A stretch of 64,000 bases of DNA from the NCBI RefSeq assembly GCF_004331435.1, contig NZ_SJKA01000010.1:1-64000 (forward strand), given 5' to 3'. How positions within the stretch are numbered: the first letter of the stretch is position 1; the number at the start of each line of letters is the position of its first letter. The translations under genes and the position numbers were made by a program. This stretch comes from Kribbella sindirgiensis. GTDB taxonomy: Bacteria; Actinomycetota; Actinomycetes; Propionibacteriales; Kribbellaceae. Below are positions 15,578 to 24,878 of the stretch, one piece after another. The notes beneath the pieces were generated by a model. That model saw only the letters and a list, made by a program, of their open reading frames with translations, was not told where the DNA came from and ran no database searches.

Positions 15578-17328
15578 AGTCATGGGTCGCCACAGCCCGT
15601 TTGCTGATCGGGCTCGGCTGGGAGATCGGCCCGGGCCTGTTCACCCTCTACACCGTCGTCACGATGTCGAGTTTCGTCAGCCCGCTGCTCGTCGCGCTCG
15701 GCGTCCGGCCGCTGGTCGACGGCGTGGTGTCCGGCGAACCCCGACAGGTAGTTGCCGGAGGCATCGCTGTCGCCGTAGGACTGACCTTCGTGCTGGTGGC
15801 CCCGATCGGCTATCGCTGGGCGACGATCCGGATGCGCGAGCGCTCGAGCTTCGTCGCCGAACGCCGAGTACTGAGGCTGGCCGCGGGCGCCCCACAGATC
15901 CAGCACTTCGAGCGACCCGAGTTTCTCGACCGGCTGCAGACGCTGCGACGGGAGGCGCCGGACCTCGCGGACAGTGTCACGATGCCGTTCATCGGCCTGT
16001 TCGTCGTGGCCCAGCTGGTGATCAGCACCGTCCTCCTCGCAGACCTCAAGCCGGTGCTGGCGGTGCTCCCGCTGGTCGCGATTCCCTCGCTGTGGTTGAG
16101 CCGCCGGGCCGAACGGATCCGCCGACGGTCGGAGCTGGACGCGGCACCGCAACGCCGGCTCGCGCAGCAACTGTTCATGCTGTCGGTCGCGCCGTCGTCC
16201 GCGCAGGAGTTGCATGTCGCGTCGATGGGCGACGAGCTCTTGAGACACCACCGCGAAGCAGCGGACAAGGCCAACACCATCGCTCACCGGGCGCTCCTGC
16301 GATCGGTCCTGATCGGGTCCGTCGGCTGGTCCGTGTTCCCCCTCGCGTACGTCGGCGCGCTGGTGCTGATCCTCGACGAGTCAAGCGTCACCCCAGGCGA
16401 TGTGGCCTTGGCGCTCGCCCTGGCCGGCGCCGTGGTGAGTGCGGCGAACCGCGTCCTCGACCTCGCCGGCACCGTACTGCGGGTGCGCACCACGGCCGAG
16501 CACTACTTCTGGCTCGCGCACCAGGCCCACCCGGAACCAGGCACCGCGCCGACGCCGGATCGCCTCCTGCACGGCATCGAACTCAAACACGTCACCTTCG
16601 GGTACGGCGCGGACGATCGCCTCGCGCTGCCTGGTACCGACCTGTTCCTCCCCGCCGGGCAGACGGTCGCGATCGTCGGTGAGAACGGCGCGGGCAAGTC
16701 GACCCTGGTCAAGCTCCTCACCGGCATGTACCGGCCCGCCACCGGTGCGGTGCTGATCGACGGAGTCGACCTCGCCACCATGGACCTCGACCAGTACCGG
16801 CAGAAGGTCAGCGCCGGCTTCCAGGACTTCGTCAGGTACCAGCTGACCGTCGGCGAGGCCGTCGCGGTCGGCGGACTGTCCGAGCCGCCGGACCAAGTGC
16901 GGACCGCGCTGAGCAAAGCGGATGCCGGCTTCGTGGACACTCTGCCGCAGGGTGTCGACACCCAGCTGGGTACGTCGTGGGCCGACGGCGTCGAACTGTC
17001 CGGCGGGCAATGGCAGAAGCTGGCGATCGCCCGCGCACTCGTCCGTCCGGCGCCGTTGCTGGTCATCATGGACGAGCCGAGCGCCTCGCTGGACCCGCAG
17101 ACCGAGGCGGACGTCTTCGACCGGCTGGCCGCCGAAGCGCGGGCCGGACGGGCCGACGGACGGATCACGTTGCTCATCTCACATCGCTTCTCAACAGTGC
17201 GCTCCGCGGACCTCATCGTGGTACTGGACAACGGCCGGGTGACCGAGCGGGGTACGCACGGCGAGTTGATGGCGGGCGACGGAACGTATGCCGAGCTCTA
17301 CCGTCTGCAAGCGGCCGGCTACCGATAA
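15574..17328 (+). CDS. ABC exporter, fused permease and ATPase (third of three)
   Basis: A 584-residue half-transporter. Walker A is GENGAGKST near residue 369, the Q-loop GFQDFVRYQL, the signature SGGQWQKLAIAR, Walker B LLVIMDEPSASLD and the switch ISHRFSTVR. ATG 15574 overlaps the previous stop (ATGA), with GGGAGG about 8 nt upstream. The frame is open far upstream (to 15199), but that part is a shadow of the second exporter. Three type-I half-transporters in one operon allow more than one heterodimer. Confidence 0.92.
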   Translation: MKSWVATARLLIGLGWEIGPGLFTLYTVVTMSSFVSPLLVALGVRPLVDGVVSGEPRQVVAGGIAVAVGLTFVLVAPIGYRWATIRMRERSSFVAERRVLRLAAGAPQIQHFERPEFLDRLQTLRREAPDLADSVTMPFIGLFVVAQLVISTVLLADLKPVLAVLPLVAIPSLWLSRRAERIRRRSELDAAPQRRLAQQLFMLSVAPSSAQELHVASMGDELLRHHREAADKANTIAHRALLRSVLIGSVGWSVFPLAYVGALVLILDESSVTPGDVALALALAGAVVSAANRVLDLAGTVLRVRTTAEHYFWLAHQAHPEPGTAPTPDRLLHGIELKHVTFGYGADDRLALPGTDLFLPAGQTVAIVGENGAGKSTLVKLLTGMYRPATGAVLIDGVDLATMDLDQYRQKVSAGFQDFVRYQLTVGEAVAVGGLSEPPDQVRTALSKADAGFVDTLPQGVDTQLGTSWADGVELSGGQWQKLAIARALVRPAPLLVIMDEPSASLDPQTEADVFDRLAAEARAGRADGRITLLISHRFSTVRSADLIVVLDNGRVTERGTHGELMAGDGTYAELYRLQAAGYR

Positions 17329-17576
17329 GTGCGCAACTGTGCGCAGAGGCGAGTTTTGCCCAGATCTGACCTGTCATCAGATGACTCTGGGGAACTGATC
17401 TGATTAAGTGGGGGTTCGCGCCGTCGGCGCGTGCTGGTCATCTGAGGTCTTGGCAAAGTAACGCCTGAGTTACGCGCCGCCGCTTTGCGCCTGACAACGT
17501 TGACATGTGCAGTTTCGACCAGCCACCATGACGCTTGATCCGCCCGCCTAGCGGCCCTCCCGCCGAGGAAGTTGGT
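17329..17576. promoter_or_regulatory. Regulatory region before the oligopeptide transporter
   Basis: A small hairpin (TGCGCA 17330-17335 and 17340-17345) directly follows the exporter operon. GTCATC-A-GATGAC at 17373-17385 is a perfect hyphenated palindrome, and part of it (GTCATCTGA) recurs around 17437. CAGATCTG at 17361-17368 and GTAAC/GTTAC at 17458-17473 are further inverted repeats. TTGACA at 17500-17505 looks like a -35 but has no clear -10 at 16-18 nt. The cluster of palindromes suggests a regulator binding region for the uptake operon; no regulator can be named. Confidence 0.4.
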
Positions 17577-19193
17577 TTGACCGTGCGACGTCTGACTGGG
17601 GTAGTGGGGGTGGCACTCGGACTAGCTCTGGTGCTCGCCTCGTGTGGAGACGGCAAGAGCAGCGGCTCCGGCAGTGGCTCCGGCAGCAAGAGCGAGGTCA
17701 TCGCGATCGCTGCCGACCCGCTGGAGTACATCAACCCGCTGAACGAGAACGGCAGTCCGGGCATCCAGGTCGCGATGGCGATGTTCGCTCCGCTGGTGAC
17801 CACGGACCCGGAGACCGGCAAGCTGCAGAACGTGATGGCCGACTCGGTCACGCCGGACAAGACCAGCCAGACCTGGACGATCAAGCTGAAGGCCGGCAAC
17901 ACCTTCCAGAACGGCCAGCCGCTGACCGCGAAGGACTACGTGGACAGCTGGAACATGACCGCGATGGGCTCGAACGCCTGGAAGAACAACGGTTTCTTCT
18001 CCAAGGTCGACGGGTACGACGCCCTGAACCCGCCGACCCCGGACGGCGCCACGCCGAAGCCGACCGCGGTGAAGACGCTCAGCGGACTCAAGCAGATCGA
18101 CGACCTGACCTTCTCGGTGAAGCTCAAGGTCCCGTTCTCGCAGTTCGGCCTGACCCTGCAGTACCTCGGTCTCGCGCCGCTGCCCGAAGAGGTGCGGAAG
18201 AACCCGGACGCGTACAAGCGCAAGCCGATCGGCAACGGCCCGTTCAAGCTCGCCGCCGACTGGAACGCCGGTGACGACATCAAGCTGGCCAAGTGGGACG
18301 GCTACAAGGGCTCGCCGGTACCGCAGGCCGACGAGATCACGTACCGGTTCATCCCGAACGCGGACACGGCGTACAACGAGTTCCTGGCCGGCAACGTGGA
18401 CTTCGTCGACGTGCCGTCGACCAAGGTGAAGAGCTTCAAGACCGACGCCCCGGACCAGTGGGTGACGAGCATCAGCTCCGGTGCGAACTACCTGGTGATC
18501 CCGGCCTGGGACCCGCGGTTCAAGAACCCGAAGCTGCGGCACGCGATCTCGGAGGCGATCGACCGGAAGGCGTTCGCGGACCTCGTCGGGCTGTCCGAGC
18601 CCGCCAAGGGTCTGGTCGCGCCGGACATGGCCGGGTACCGCGACAACGCCTGCAAGTACTGCGATTTCGACGCGACCAAGGCCAAGCAACTGCTGCAGGA
18701 GGCCGGCGGTTTCTCCGGCCCGCTGAACATCAACTACAACACGACGTCGGCGACCGGGCAGATCTTCGCCGAGGCGATCGGCAACATGCTCCGGCAGAAC
18801 CTCGGCCTGCAGGTGAAGTACACCGGCAAGCAGGGTTCGGAGATCACCGAGCTCGCGGACTCCCACAAGCTGGACGGGCTGCGCTTCAGCGGCTGGGGTC
18901 ACGACTACCCGTCGATCGAGGACTACCTGACGCCGATGTTCAAGTCCAACGGTGACGCCAACTTCGCCCAGTACTCCAACCCGGCCCTGGACGCCGTCCT
19001 GGCCAAGGGCGACGCCGAGCCGGACCCGGAGAAGGCGATCAAGCTGTACCAGCAGGCCGAGGACATCGCGCTCGAGGACATGCCGCTGATCCCGCTGTAC
19101 ACCAAGTCGAACGCGTACCTGCACTCGGCGAAGATCGAACCGCGGGTCTCGAAGTACGTCGGCGTATCGGCCCTCTGGGCAACGTTCAAGTGA
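17577..19193 (+). CDS. Oligopeptide ABC transporter substrate-binding lipoprotein (SBP family 5)
   Basis: A 538-residue extracellular solute-binding protein of family 5 (DppA/OppA type). The signal peptide ends in the lipobox LASC at residue 23, so the protein should be lipid-anchored outside the membrane. A Gly/Ser-rich linker (SSGSGSGSGSKS) follows, then the mature domain with LKQIDDLTFSVKLKVPFSQF and IGNGPFKLAADW, typical of peptide-binding proteins. TTG at 17577 is preferred because GAGGAA lies 7 nt upstream; GTG at 17583 is an alternative. It is the first gene of a five-gene importer with overlapping junctions. Confidence 0.92.
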   Translation: MTVRRLTGVVGVALGLALVLASCGDGKSSGSGSGSGSKSEVIAIAADPLEYINPLNENGSPGIQVAMAMFAPLVTTDPETGKLQNVMADSVTPDKTSQTWTIKLKAGNTFQNGQPLTAKDYVDSWNMTAMGSNAWKNNGFFSKVDGYDALNPPTPDGATPKPTAVKTLSGLKQIDDLTFSVKLKVPFSQFGLTLQYLGLAPLPEEVRKNPDAYKRKPIGNGPFKLAADWNAGDDIKLAKWDGYKGSPVPQADEITYRFIPNADTAYNEFLAGNVDFVDVPSTKVKSFKTDAPDQWVTSISSGANYLVIPAWDPRFKNPKLRHAISEAIDRKAFADLVGLSEPAKGLVAPDMAGYRDNACKYCDFDATKAKQLLQEAGGFSGPLNINYNTTSATGQIFAEAIGNMLRQNLGLQVKYTGKQGSEITELADSHKLDGLRFSGWGHDYPSIEDYLTPMFKSNGDANFAQYSNPALDAVLAKGDAEPDPEKAIKLYQQAEDIALEDMPLIPLYTKSNAYLHSAKIEPRVSKYVGVSALWATFK

Positions 19194-20116
19194 TCCGTTT
19201 CATCCTGCGCCGCGCACTGGCAGCGGTACCGATCGGTGTGCTCGTGACGCTGGGGGTCTTCGCGCTCGTTTTCGCGATGCCCGGGGACCCCCTGCGGGAG
19301 CTGGCCGGTGACAAGCCGATCCCGGCCGCGGTGCTGGCCGCCAAGCGCGCGCAGTACCACCTGGACGATCCGTTCATCGTCCAGTACCTGCTGAGCATGA
19401 AGGACATCCTCACCGGCCACTTCGGTACGACGTTCGCGGGCGCGGACATCGCCGACCAGCTCCGGCTGCGGATCCCGGTGACGCTGAAGCTGACCCTGCT
19501 GGCGAACGCCGTCCAGTGGACGCTGGGACTGTTCTTCGGCATCTACGCCGGGTTCAAGCGCAACGGCTGGGTCGACCGGTCGCTGCTGCTGGTCACGCTC
19601 GTGCTGCTCGCGGTCCCCGGACTGGTGGCGTACTTCGCCGCGCAGTACCTGTTCGGGGTCGAGCTGAAGTGGTTCCCGGTGTCCGGTGTGCTGGAAGGGT
19701 TCCCGCGCTCGTACGTGCTGCCCGCGCTGGTGATCGGCGTACTCGGGTTCGCCGGCCTGGCCAGGCTGCTGCGGACGTCGATCGTGGAGACGGTGAACGC
19801 CGACTTCGTGAAGACCGCGCGGGCCAAGGGGCTCGGCGAGCAGCGGGTGCTGTGGCGGCACATCCTGCCGAACGCGCTGCTGCCGGTGGTCACGTTCATC
19901 GGGCTCGACCTGGCCGGCATGTTCGGCGGCGCGATCATCACCGAGAGCATCTTCAACCTGCCGGGGCTCGGCCAGTTCATGTTCCAGGCGATCAAGCTGA
20001 AGGAGGGTGGCGTCGTGGTGCTGCTGTCCACGCTCGCGTTCATCTCGTTCATCCTGATCAACCTGCTGATCGACCTCCTGTACGGCGTCCTGGATCCGAG
20101 GGTGCGCAATGTCTGA
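19190..20116 (+). CDS. Peptide ABC transporter permease, DppB type
   Basis: A 308-residue inner-membrane permease with six predicted membrane segments. It opens with IRFILRRALAAVPIGVLVTL, the standard DppB/OppB N-terminus, and carries the EAA loop for ATPase docking (TARAKGLGEQRVLWRHILPN). It pairs with the next gene product to form the channel. GTG at 19190 overlaps the stop of the binding-protein gene. Confidence 0.94.
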   Translation: MIRFILRRALAAVPIGVLVTLGVFALVFAMPGDPLRELAGDKPIPAAVLAAKRAQYHLDDPFIVQYLLSMKDILTGHFGTTFAGADIADQLRLRIPVTLKLTLLANAVQWTLGLFFGIYAGFKRNGWVDRSLLLVTLVLLAVPGLVAYFAAQYLFGVELKWFPVSGVLEGFPRSYVLPALVIGVLGFAGLARLLRTSIVETVNADFVKTARAKGLGEQRVLWRHILPNALLPVVTFIGLDLAGMFGGAIITESIFNLPGLGQFMFQAIKLKEGGVVVLLSTLAFISFILINLLIDLLYGVLDPRVRNV

Positions 20117-21008
20117 ACAGATCTCAGCGACCGTCGGCGCCGAAGCACAGGAGCTCGGCGACGGTCGTACGTTGTCCAACCGCGAGCTGCTCCGGGCGCT
20201 GCTGCGCAAGCCGCAGTTCGTGCTCTGCAGCCTGCTGTTGCTGGTGTTCTTCGCGATGGCGGCGGTGCCGAAGCTGTTCACGTCCGCCGATCCGCGGTTC
20301 TGCGAGCTGGCCAAGAGCCGGCAGGGACGCGGCCCGGGGCACCCGTTCGGGTTCGACATCCAGGGCTGCGACTACTTCGCGAACGTCGTCTACGGCGCGC
20401 GACCGTCGGTCCTGGTCAGTATCTGCGCGAGTTTCGGCGTGTTCGTGCTGGCCGGCTCGCTCGGCCTGCTGGCCGGGTACTTCCCGGGGTTCGTGGACGG
20501 CCTGATCTCGCGGACCGCCGACGTCCTGTTCTCGATCCCCGGCATCGTGGTGCTGATCGTGATCCTGAACTCGGTCGCGAACCGGAGCATCTGGATCATC
20601 GTCGGCGTCATCCTGCTGATCGGCTGGCCGGGTGGGATGCGGCTGATGCGGGCCACGGTCTTCTCGGTCCGCAACCGCGAGTACGTGCTCGCGGCCCGGT
20701 CGATCGGCGTACCGCCGGTGCGGATCCTGCGCAAACACGTGTTCCCGAACGCGATGGCGCCGCTGCTGGCGATGACCACGCTCGGCATCGGCGGCATGGT
20801 CGGGCTCGAGGCCGCGCTGACGTTCCTCGGGGTCGGGCTGCAACCGCCGTCGATCTCCTGGGGCTCGCAGTTCGGCGTCGCGGCGTCGTACCGGGACACG
20901 CCGCACCTGTTCATCTGGCCGGCGTTGTTCATCTCCACGATGACGATCTCGTTCATGATCATCGGCGACTCGATCCGAGATGCCCTCGACCCGAAGTTGA
21001 TGAGATGA
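20109..21008 (+). CDS. Peptide ABC transporter permease, DppC type
   Basis: A 299-residue permease. A cytoplasmic N-terminal stretch of about 35 residues (NRELLRALLRKPQFVL) precedes the first membrane helix, and the periplasmic part has GFDIQGCDYFANVVYGAR, the usual DppC pattern. The EAA loop is AARSIGVPPVRILRKHVFPN and the C-terminus ends on IGDSIRDALDPKL. It overlaps the dppB-like gene by 8 bp and the next ATPase gene by 4 bp. Confidence 0.94.
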   Translation: MSEQISATVGAEAQELGDGRTLSNRELLRALLRKPQFVLCSLLLLVFFAMAAVPKLFTSADPRFCELAKSRQGRGPGHPFGFDIQGCDYFANVVYGARPSVLVSICASFGVFVLAGSLGLLAGYFPGFVDGLISRTADVLFSIPGIVVLIVILNSVANRSIWIIVGVILLIGWPGGMRLMRATVFSVRNREYVLAARSIGVPPVRILRKHVFPNAMAPLLAMTTLGIGGMVGLEAALTFLGVGLQPPSISWGSQFGVAASYRDTPHLFIWPALFISTMTISFMIIGDSIRDALDPKLMR

Positions 21009-22006
21009 CCAAACAGGGCGAAGTACTGCTGAAGGTCGACAACCTGTCGGTGGAGTTCGACACGCCGCGGGGTCCGGTGCGGGCCGTGGACGGGGTGTCC
21101 TGGCAGGTGCGGGCGGGGGAGATGCTGGCGATCCTCGGCGAGTCCGGGTCCGGGAAGAGCGTCTCGACGCAGGCGCTGACCGGGATCCTGGAGATGCCGC
21201 CGGGCCGGATCGTGTCCGGTACGGCGGAGTACCGCGGTGCCGACCTGATCCAGATGACCACCAGGGAACGGCGCCGGATCGTCGGCGACCGGATCACAAT
21301 GGTGTTCCAGGACTCGCTGTCCGCGCTGAACCCGGTGCAGTCGGTCGGGACCCAGATCGCTGAGTGCTACCGGGTGCACCGCGGGATGTCGAAGCGGGAC
21401 GCTCTCAAGAAGGCCGCGGAGATGCTCGACCAGGTACGGATCCCGGCCGCGGCGAAACGCGTCGGCGACTACCCGCACGAGTTCTCCGGCGGGATGCGGC
21501 AGCGCGTGATGCTGGCGATGGCGCTCGCGCTGGATCCCGACGTACTGATCGCCGACGAGCCGACCACGGCGCTCGACGTGACCGTGCAGGCGCAGATCCT
21601 GGAACTGATCGCCGAGCTGCAGGCCGAGCGGGACATGGGCGTGGTGCTGATCACGCACGACCTCGGCGTGGTGTCGGACGTCGCCGACAACGTCGTGGTG
21701 ATGTACGCAGGTCACGTGGTCGAGCGGGCCGCGACCGCGGAGGCCCTCGAACATCCCGTCCATCCTTACACCGAAGGCCTGCTGGGCTCGATGCCGTCGG
21801 CCGAACTCAAGGGCCGCGAGCTGCCGACGATCCCCGGTACGCCGCCGTCGCTGCGGGCGATCCCGTCCGGCTGCGCGTTCCGGACCCGGTGCCCGATCGC
21901 GATCGACGACTGTGCGGCCGAGGTGCCGCCGTTGCTCACGGTCGCGCCCGGGCGGGATGCCGCGTGCATCCGGCGGACGTCACTGGCCGCGAAGGAGGCC
22001 GTATGA
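21005..22006 (+). CDS. Peptide ABC transporter ATP-binding protein, DppD type
   Basis: A 333-residue ATPase. Walker A is GESGSGKS, the Q-loop VFQDSLSALNP, the signature FSGGMRQRVMLAMAL, Walker B LIADEPTTALD and the switch ITHDLGVV. The C-terminal oligopeptide-transporter extension contains CAFRTRCPIA, part of a cysteine cluster that in homologues can bind an Fe-S cluster. It starts on ATGA with the upstream permease. Confidence 0.95.
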   Translation: MTKQGEVLLKVDNLSVEFDTPRGPVRAVDGVSWQVRAGEMLAILGESGSGKSVSTQALTGILEMPPGRIVSGTAEYRGADLIQMTTRERRRIVGDRITMVFQDSLSALNPVQSVGTQIAECYRVHRGMSKRDALKKAAEMLDQVRIPAAAKRVGDYPHEFSGGMRQRVMLAMALALDPDVLIADEPTTALDVTVQAQILELIAELQAERDMGVVLITHDLGVVSDVADNVVVMYAGHVVERAATAEALEHPVHPYTEGLLGSMPSAELKGRELPTIPGTPPSLRAIPSGCAFRTRCPIAIDDCAAEVPPLLTVAPGRDAACIRRTSLAAKEAV

Positions 22007-22992
22007 ACGAGTTGCTGACGGCAACGGACGTGGTGAAGCACTACGACATCAGCCCGGCGCTGAACTTCGGCGCCAAGACCGTCGTCCGCGCGGTCGACGG
22101 CGTCGACCTGACGCTGCGCAAGGGCGAGTCGCTCGGCATCGTCGGCGAGTCCGGCTGCGGGAAGTCGACGCTGGTCCGGCTGCTCGCAGCGCTGGAGAAG
22201 CCGACGTCGGGCCGGATCGAGTACGGCGGTGTGGACGTCAGCAAGCTCCGCGGCCGTGAGCTGCGGCGCTGGCGGCGGAACGTCCAGGTGGTGTTCCAGG
22301 ACCCGTACTCCAGCCTGAACCCGCGGATGCGGGTCGGCGAGATCGTCGCCGAGCCGTTCGAGGTGCACCCGGACGTCGGCAAGAAGGTCGAGATCCGGTC
22401 CCGGGTGCGCGAACTGCTCGAGCTGGTCGGTCTGCGGCCCGAGGACGAGACGAAGTTCCCGCACCAGTTCTCCGGCGGCCAGCGGCAGCGGATCGGGATC
22501 GCGCGGGCGATCGCGCTCAACCCCGACGTACTGCTGTGCGACGAACCCGTCTCGGCACTCGACCTGTCGGTGCAGGCGCAGGTGGTGAACCTGTTGATGC
22601 GGCTGCAGCGCGAGCTCGGCCTGAGCATCATCTTCGTCGCCCACGACCTGTCCGTGGTCCGGCACGTCTCCGACCGGGTCGCGGTCATGTACCTGGGCAA
22701 GGTCGCCGAGCTGGGCGAGCACCAGCACGTGTACGACGTACCCGCGCATCCGTACACGCAGGCGCTGCTGTCCGCCGAGCCCGGTCTGGCCCGGCAGGGC
22801 CGGCAGCGGATCGTGCTGGCCGGAGACCCGCCATCGCCGGTGATGCCGCCGTCCGGATGCCGGTTCCACACCCGATGCCTGCGGGCGGAGGCCAAGTGCA
22901 GCACCGACGTACCGGAGCTCCGCGAGATCAAGTCCGGCCAGACCGTCTCGTGCCACTTCGCGGAGGATGCGCAAACCGCCTACGCAACATAG
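22003..22992 (+). CDS. Peptide ABC transporter ATP-binding protein, DppF type
   Basis: A 329-residue ATPase that partners the DppD-type protein. Walker A is GESGCGKS, the Q-loop VFQDPYSSLNPRM, the signature FSGGQRQRIGIARAI, Walker B LLCDEPVSALD and the switch VAHDLSVVRHV; the tail has CRFHTRCLRAE. ATG 22003 follows GGAGG and overlaps the previous stop. A much longer open frame upstream is a shadow of the DppD gene. This completes a typical dipeptide/oligopeptide importer. Confidence 0.95.
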   Translation: MNELLTATDVVKHYDISPALNFGAKTVVRAVDGVDLTLRKGESLGIVGESGCGKSTLVRLLAALEKPTSGRIEYGGVDVSKLRGRELRRWRRNVQVVFQDPYSSLNPRMRVGEIVAEPFEVHPDVGKKVEIRSRVRELLELVGLRPEDETKFPHQFSGGQRQRIGIARAIALNPDVLLCDEPVSALDLSVQAQVVNLLMRLQRELGLSIIFVAHDLSVVRHVSDRVAVMYLGKVAELGEHQHVYDVPAHPYTQALLSAEPGLARQGRQRIVLAGDPPSPVMPPSGCRFHTRCLRAEAKCSTDVPELREIKSGQTVSCHFAEDAQTAYAT

Positions 22993-23008
22993 CTTTTCGG
23001 TGATGGCC

Positions 23009-23014
23009 TAGGGT
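23009..23014 (+). promoter_or_regulatory. -10 box (TAGGGT), leaderless start
   Basis: TAGGGT followed by exactly 7 nt and then the GTG at 23022. No ribosome binding site is present. This suggests the membrane-protein gene is transcribed separately from the peptide-transporter operon that ends 29 bp upstream. Confidence 0.5.
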
Positions 23015-23021
23015 TGCGGCC

Positions 23022-24842
23022 GTGATCAAGATTTCCTCGGTGGGCAGACGATTCGTGCTGCTCGCCGGGGTGATCGCCGTCGCCGGCGGGTTGGCCGCGT
23101 GGTGGATTCTGACCGCGGGCCGGGCCGCGAACGAAGGTTTCGACATCACCGACGAGGGCTACTACCTGCTCTCGTACCGGTGGTGGGACAGCAATCCGCT
23201 GGCGCTGACCGGTGTGCAGTATCTGTACGGCCCGGTGTTCGAGTGGTTCGGGTACGACATCGTGAAGCTCCGGTTCTTCCGGCTGTTCACGGTGGTCGCC
23301 GTCCACGTCCTGTTCGGGTACAGCTTCATGCGGTGGCTGCGCGGGCGGCGGCCTGGGCTGCCGCCGACCCGCCTGTGGGAGGCCGCGGGCACGGTGGTCG
23401 TGCTCGCCGCGGGCGGGATGTGTTACAGCTGGCTGCCGCAATCGCCCGGCTACAACGATGTGGTGCTGCTCGGTGCGCTCACGCTGGTGTCCTGCGTGCT
23501 GTGGATGGCGACCGCGGTCGACCGCGGTACGTCAGTCCCGTTCTGGATTCTTGTCGCCGCCGGCCTGGTGATCGGCGTGATGGTGCTGGCCAAGTGGACC
23601 TCGGTCGTGGTGATCGGGCTGATCGTGATCACCGCGGTGGTCGTCCTGGCCGGTCAGGGCGGGCGAGCCGTTGCCCGCGGCATCCTTTTCGCGCTCGGCG
23701 GTCTGGCCTTCGTCGCGCTCGTCGTGCAGCTGTTCGTGGTGCGGCTGAACGTCGCGGTGCCGGGGATCCTCGACGTCAACAGGTTCATCGCCGGTACGTC
23801 GTACTCGCCCGCCGAGCTGCTGCAGCTGTACTGGTCGAGCACGATGAAGCTGATCGGTCAGACACTGATCGCGCACGGCCTGCTGCTCCTCGCAACCGCC
23901 GTGGCGGTCGTCGCCCGCTGGCGCCGGATCCGGATCGCCGCCGCGGTCTTCGCGCTGGCGGCCCTGGCCTTGTCCGTCCGGCGGGTCGTCGTGGACGACG
24001 GGGCTGTCGGTGGCTCGCAGCACATCCCGATGTATGCCGAGACGCTGCTGGCCGCCGTACTGGTCGCGGTCGTGGCCGCGGCCGGCGCCGTGATCGCGGG
24101 CCGCGCCGGCGTCACGCCCCGCTCCCGGTTGAGCCGTGAGAACACGCGGACCTGGGTGATCCTGGCGTTGCTCGTCCTACTGCCGCTCGTGCAGGCGTTC
24201 GGTACGAACACTCCGCTCTTCACGATCGGCTTCAACGCGTTCGCCGCGTGGGCCGCGGTCATGATCGCAGTACTGACCGGCATCTGGGCGACCCCGATCG
24301 TGGCGCGGGTGACGGTCGGACTGGTGCTGACCGGCTCCCTGGTCGCGACCGCGACGATCGCGTACACCGGCCTGTTCCGGTACCCGTACCGCTCCGTCGG
24401 CCACTCGCAACTGACCGCGGCCGCGACGATCCCCGCGCTGAACGGCATGTACCTGTCGCAGCCGGCCGAGGAGAACTTCAGCCGCCTGGCCGCCGATCTC
24501 CGCCCGTACACCGAGCCGCCCGGGCGGCCGATGCTCGCCTACGACAAGATGGCCGGCCTGGTGCTGATGCTCGGCGGCCGCCCGCTCGGCGAGGCCTGGA
24601 TCGCGCCCAAGGAACGTGAGCGGACCGCGGCCGGTGTCGAGGAGGTCTGCCGGCACGAGCACCCGTCGAGGCCGCCGCTGGTCATCCTGAACCGGGAGAT
24701 CTCCGACCGGGAGATCAACGCCCTGCACAGCTGCGGGCTGGACTTCCGCGCCGACTACGAGCAATTGGCGCCCGCCCGGGAGACGATCGGCCTCGAGATC
24801 TGGATCCCCAAGGCCGAGCGACCCGCCCCACCCACCGGATGA
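23022..24842 (+). CDS. Large multi-pass membrane protein, GT-C-like, function unknown
   Basis: A 606-residue protein with roughly a dozen hydrophobic segments. After the first membrane helix comes FDITDEGYYLLSYRWWDSNP, an acidic motif in the first outer loop like the DxD-type loop of GT-C glycosyltransferases such as mannosyltransferases and ArnT-like proteins. A soluble C-terminal domain of about 120 residues follows (from LNGMYLSQPAEENFSRLAAD). I infer a polyprenyl-linked sugar transferase or related envelope protein, but no catalytic family can be assigned with certainty. It stands alone between the peptide transporter and dapB. Confidence 0.75.
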   Translation: MIKISSVGRRFVLLAGVIAVAGGLAAWWILTAGRAANEGFDITDEGYYLLSYRWWDSNPLALTGVQYLYGPVFEWFGYDIVKLRFFRLFTVVAVHVLFGYSFMRWLRGRRPGLPPTRLWEAAGTVVVLAAGGMCYSWLPQSPGYNDVVLLGALTLVSCVLWMATAVDRGTSVPFWILVAAGLVIGVMVLAKWTSVVVIGLIVITAVVVLAGQGGRAVARGILFALGGLAFVALVVQLFVVRLNVAVPGILDVNRFIAGTSYSPAELLQLYWSSTMKLIGQTLIAHGLLLLATAVAVVARWRRIRIAAAVFALAALALSVRRVVVDDGAVGGSQHIPMYAETLLAAVLVAVVAAAGAVIAGRAGVTPRSRLSRENTRTWVILALLVLLPLVQAFGTNTPLFTIGFNAFAAWAAVMIAVLTGIWATPIVARVTVGLVLTGSLVATATIAYTGLFRYPYRSVGHSQLTAAATIPALNGMYLSQPAEENFSRLAADLRPYTEPPGRPMLAYDKMAGLVLMLGGRPLGEAWIAPKERERTAAGVEEVCRHEHPSRPPLVILNREISDREINALHSCGLDFRADYEQLAPARETIGLEIWIPKAERPAPPTG

Positions 24843-24878
24843 GATCCTGTTCTCCACGTTCGAACGGGAAGGTGTCGC

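Noticed and set aside
17500..17528. TTGACA as the -35 of the oligopeptide importer promoter
   Set aside because: No acceptable -10 lies 16-19 nt downstream, so the hexamer alone is not enough.
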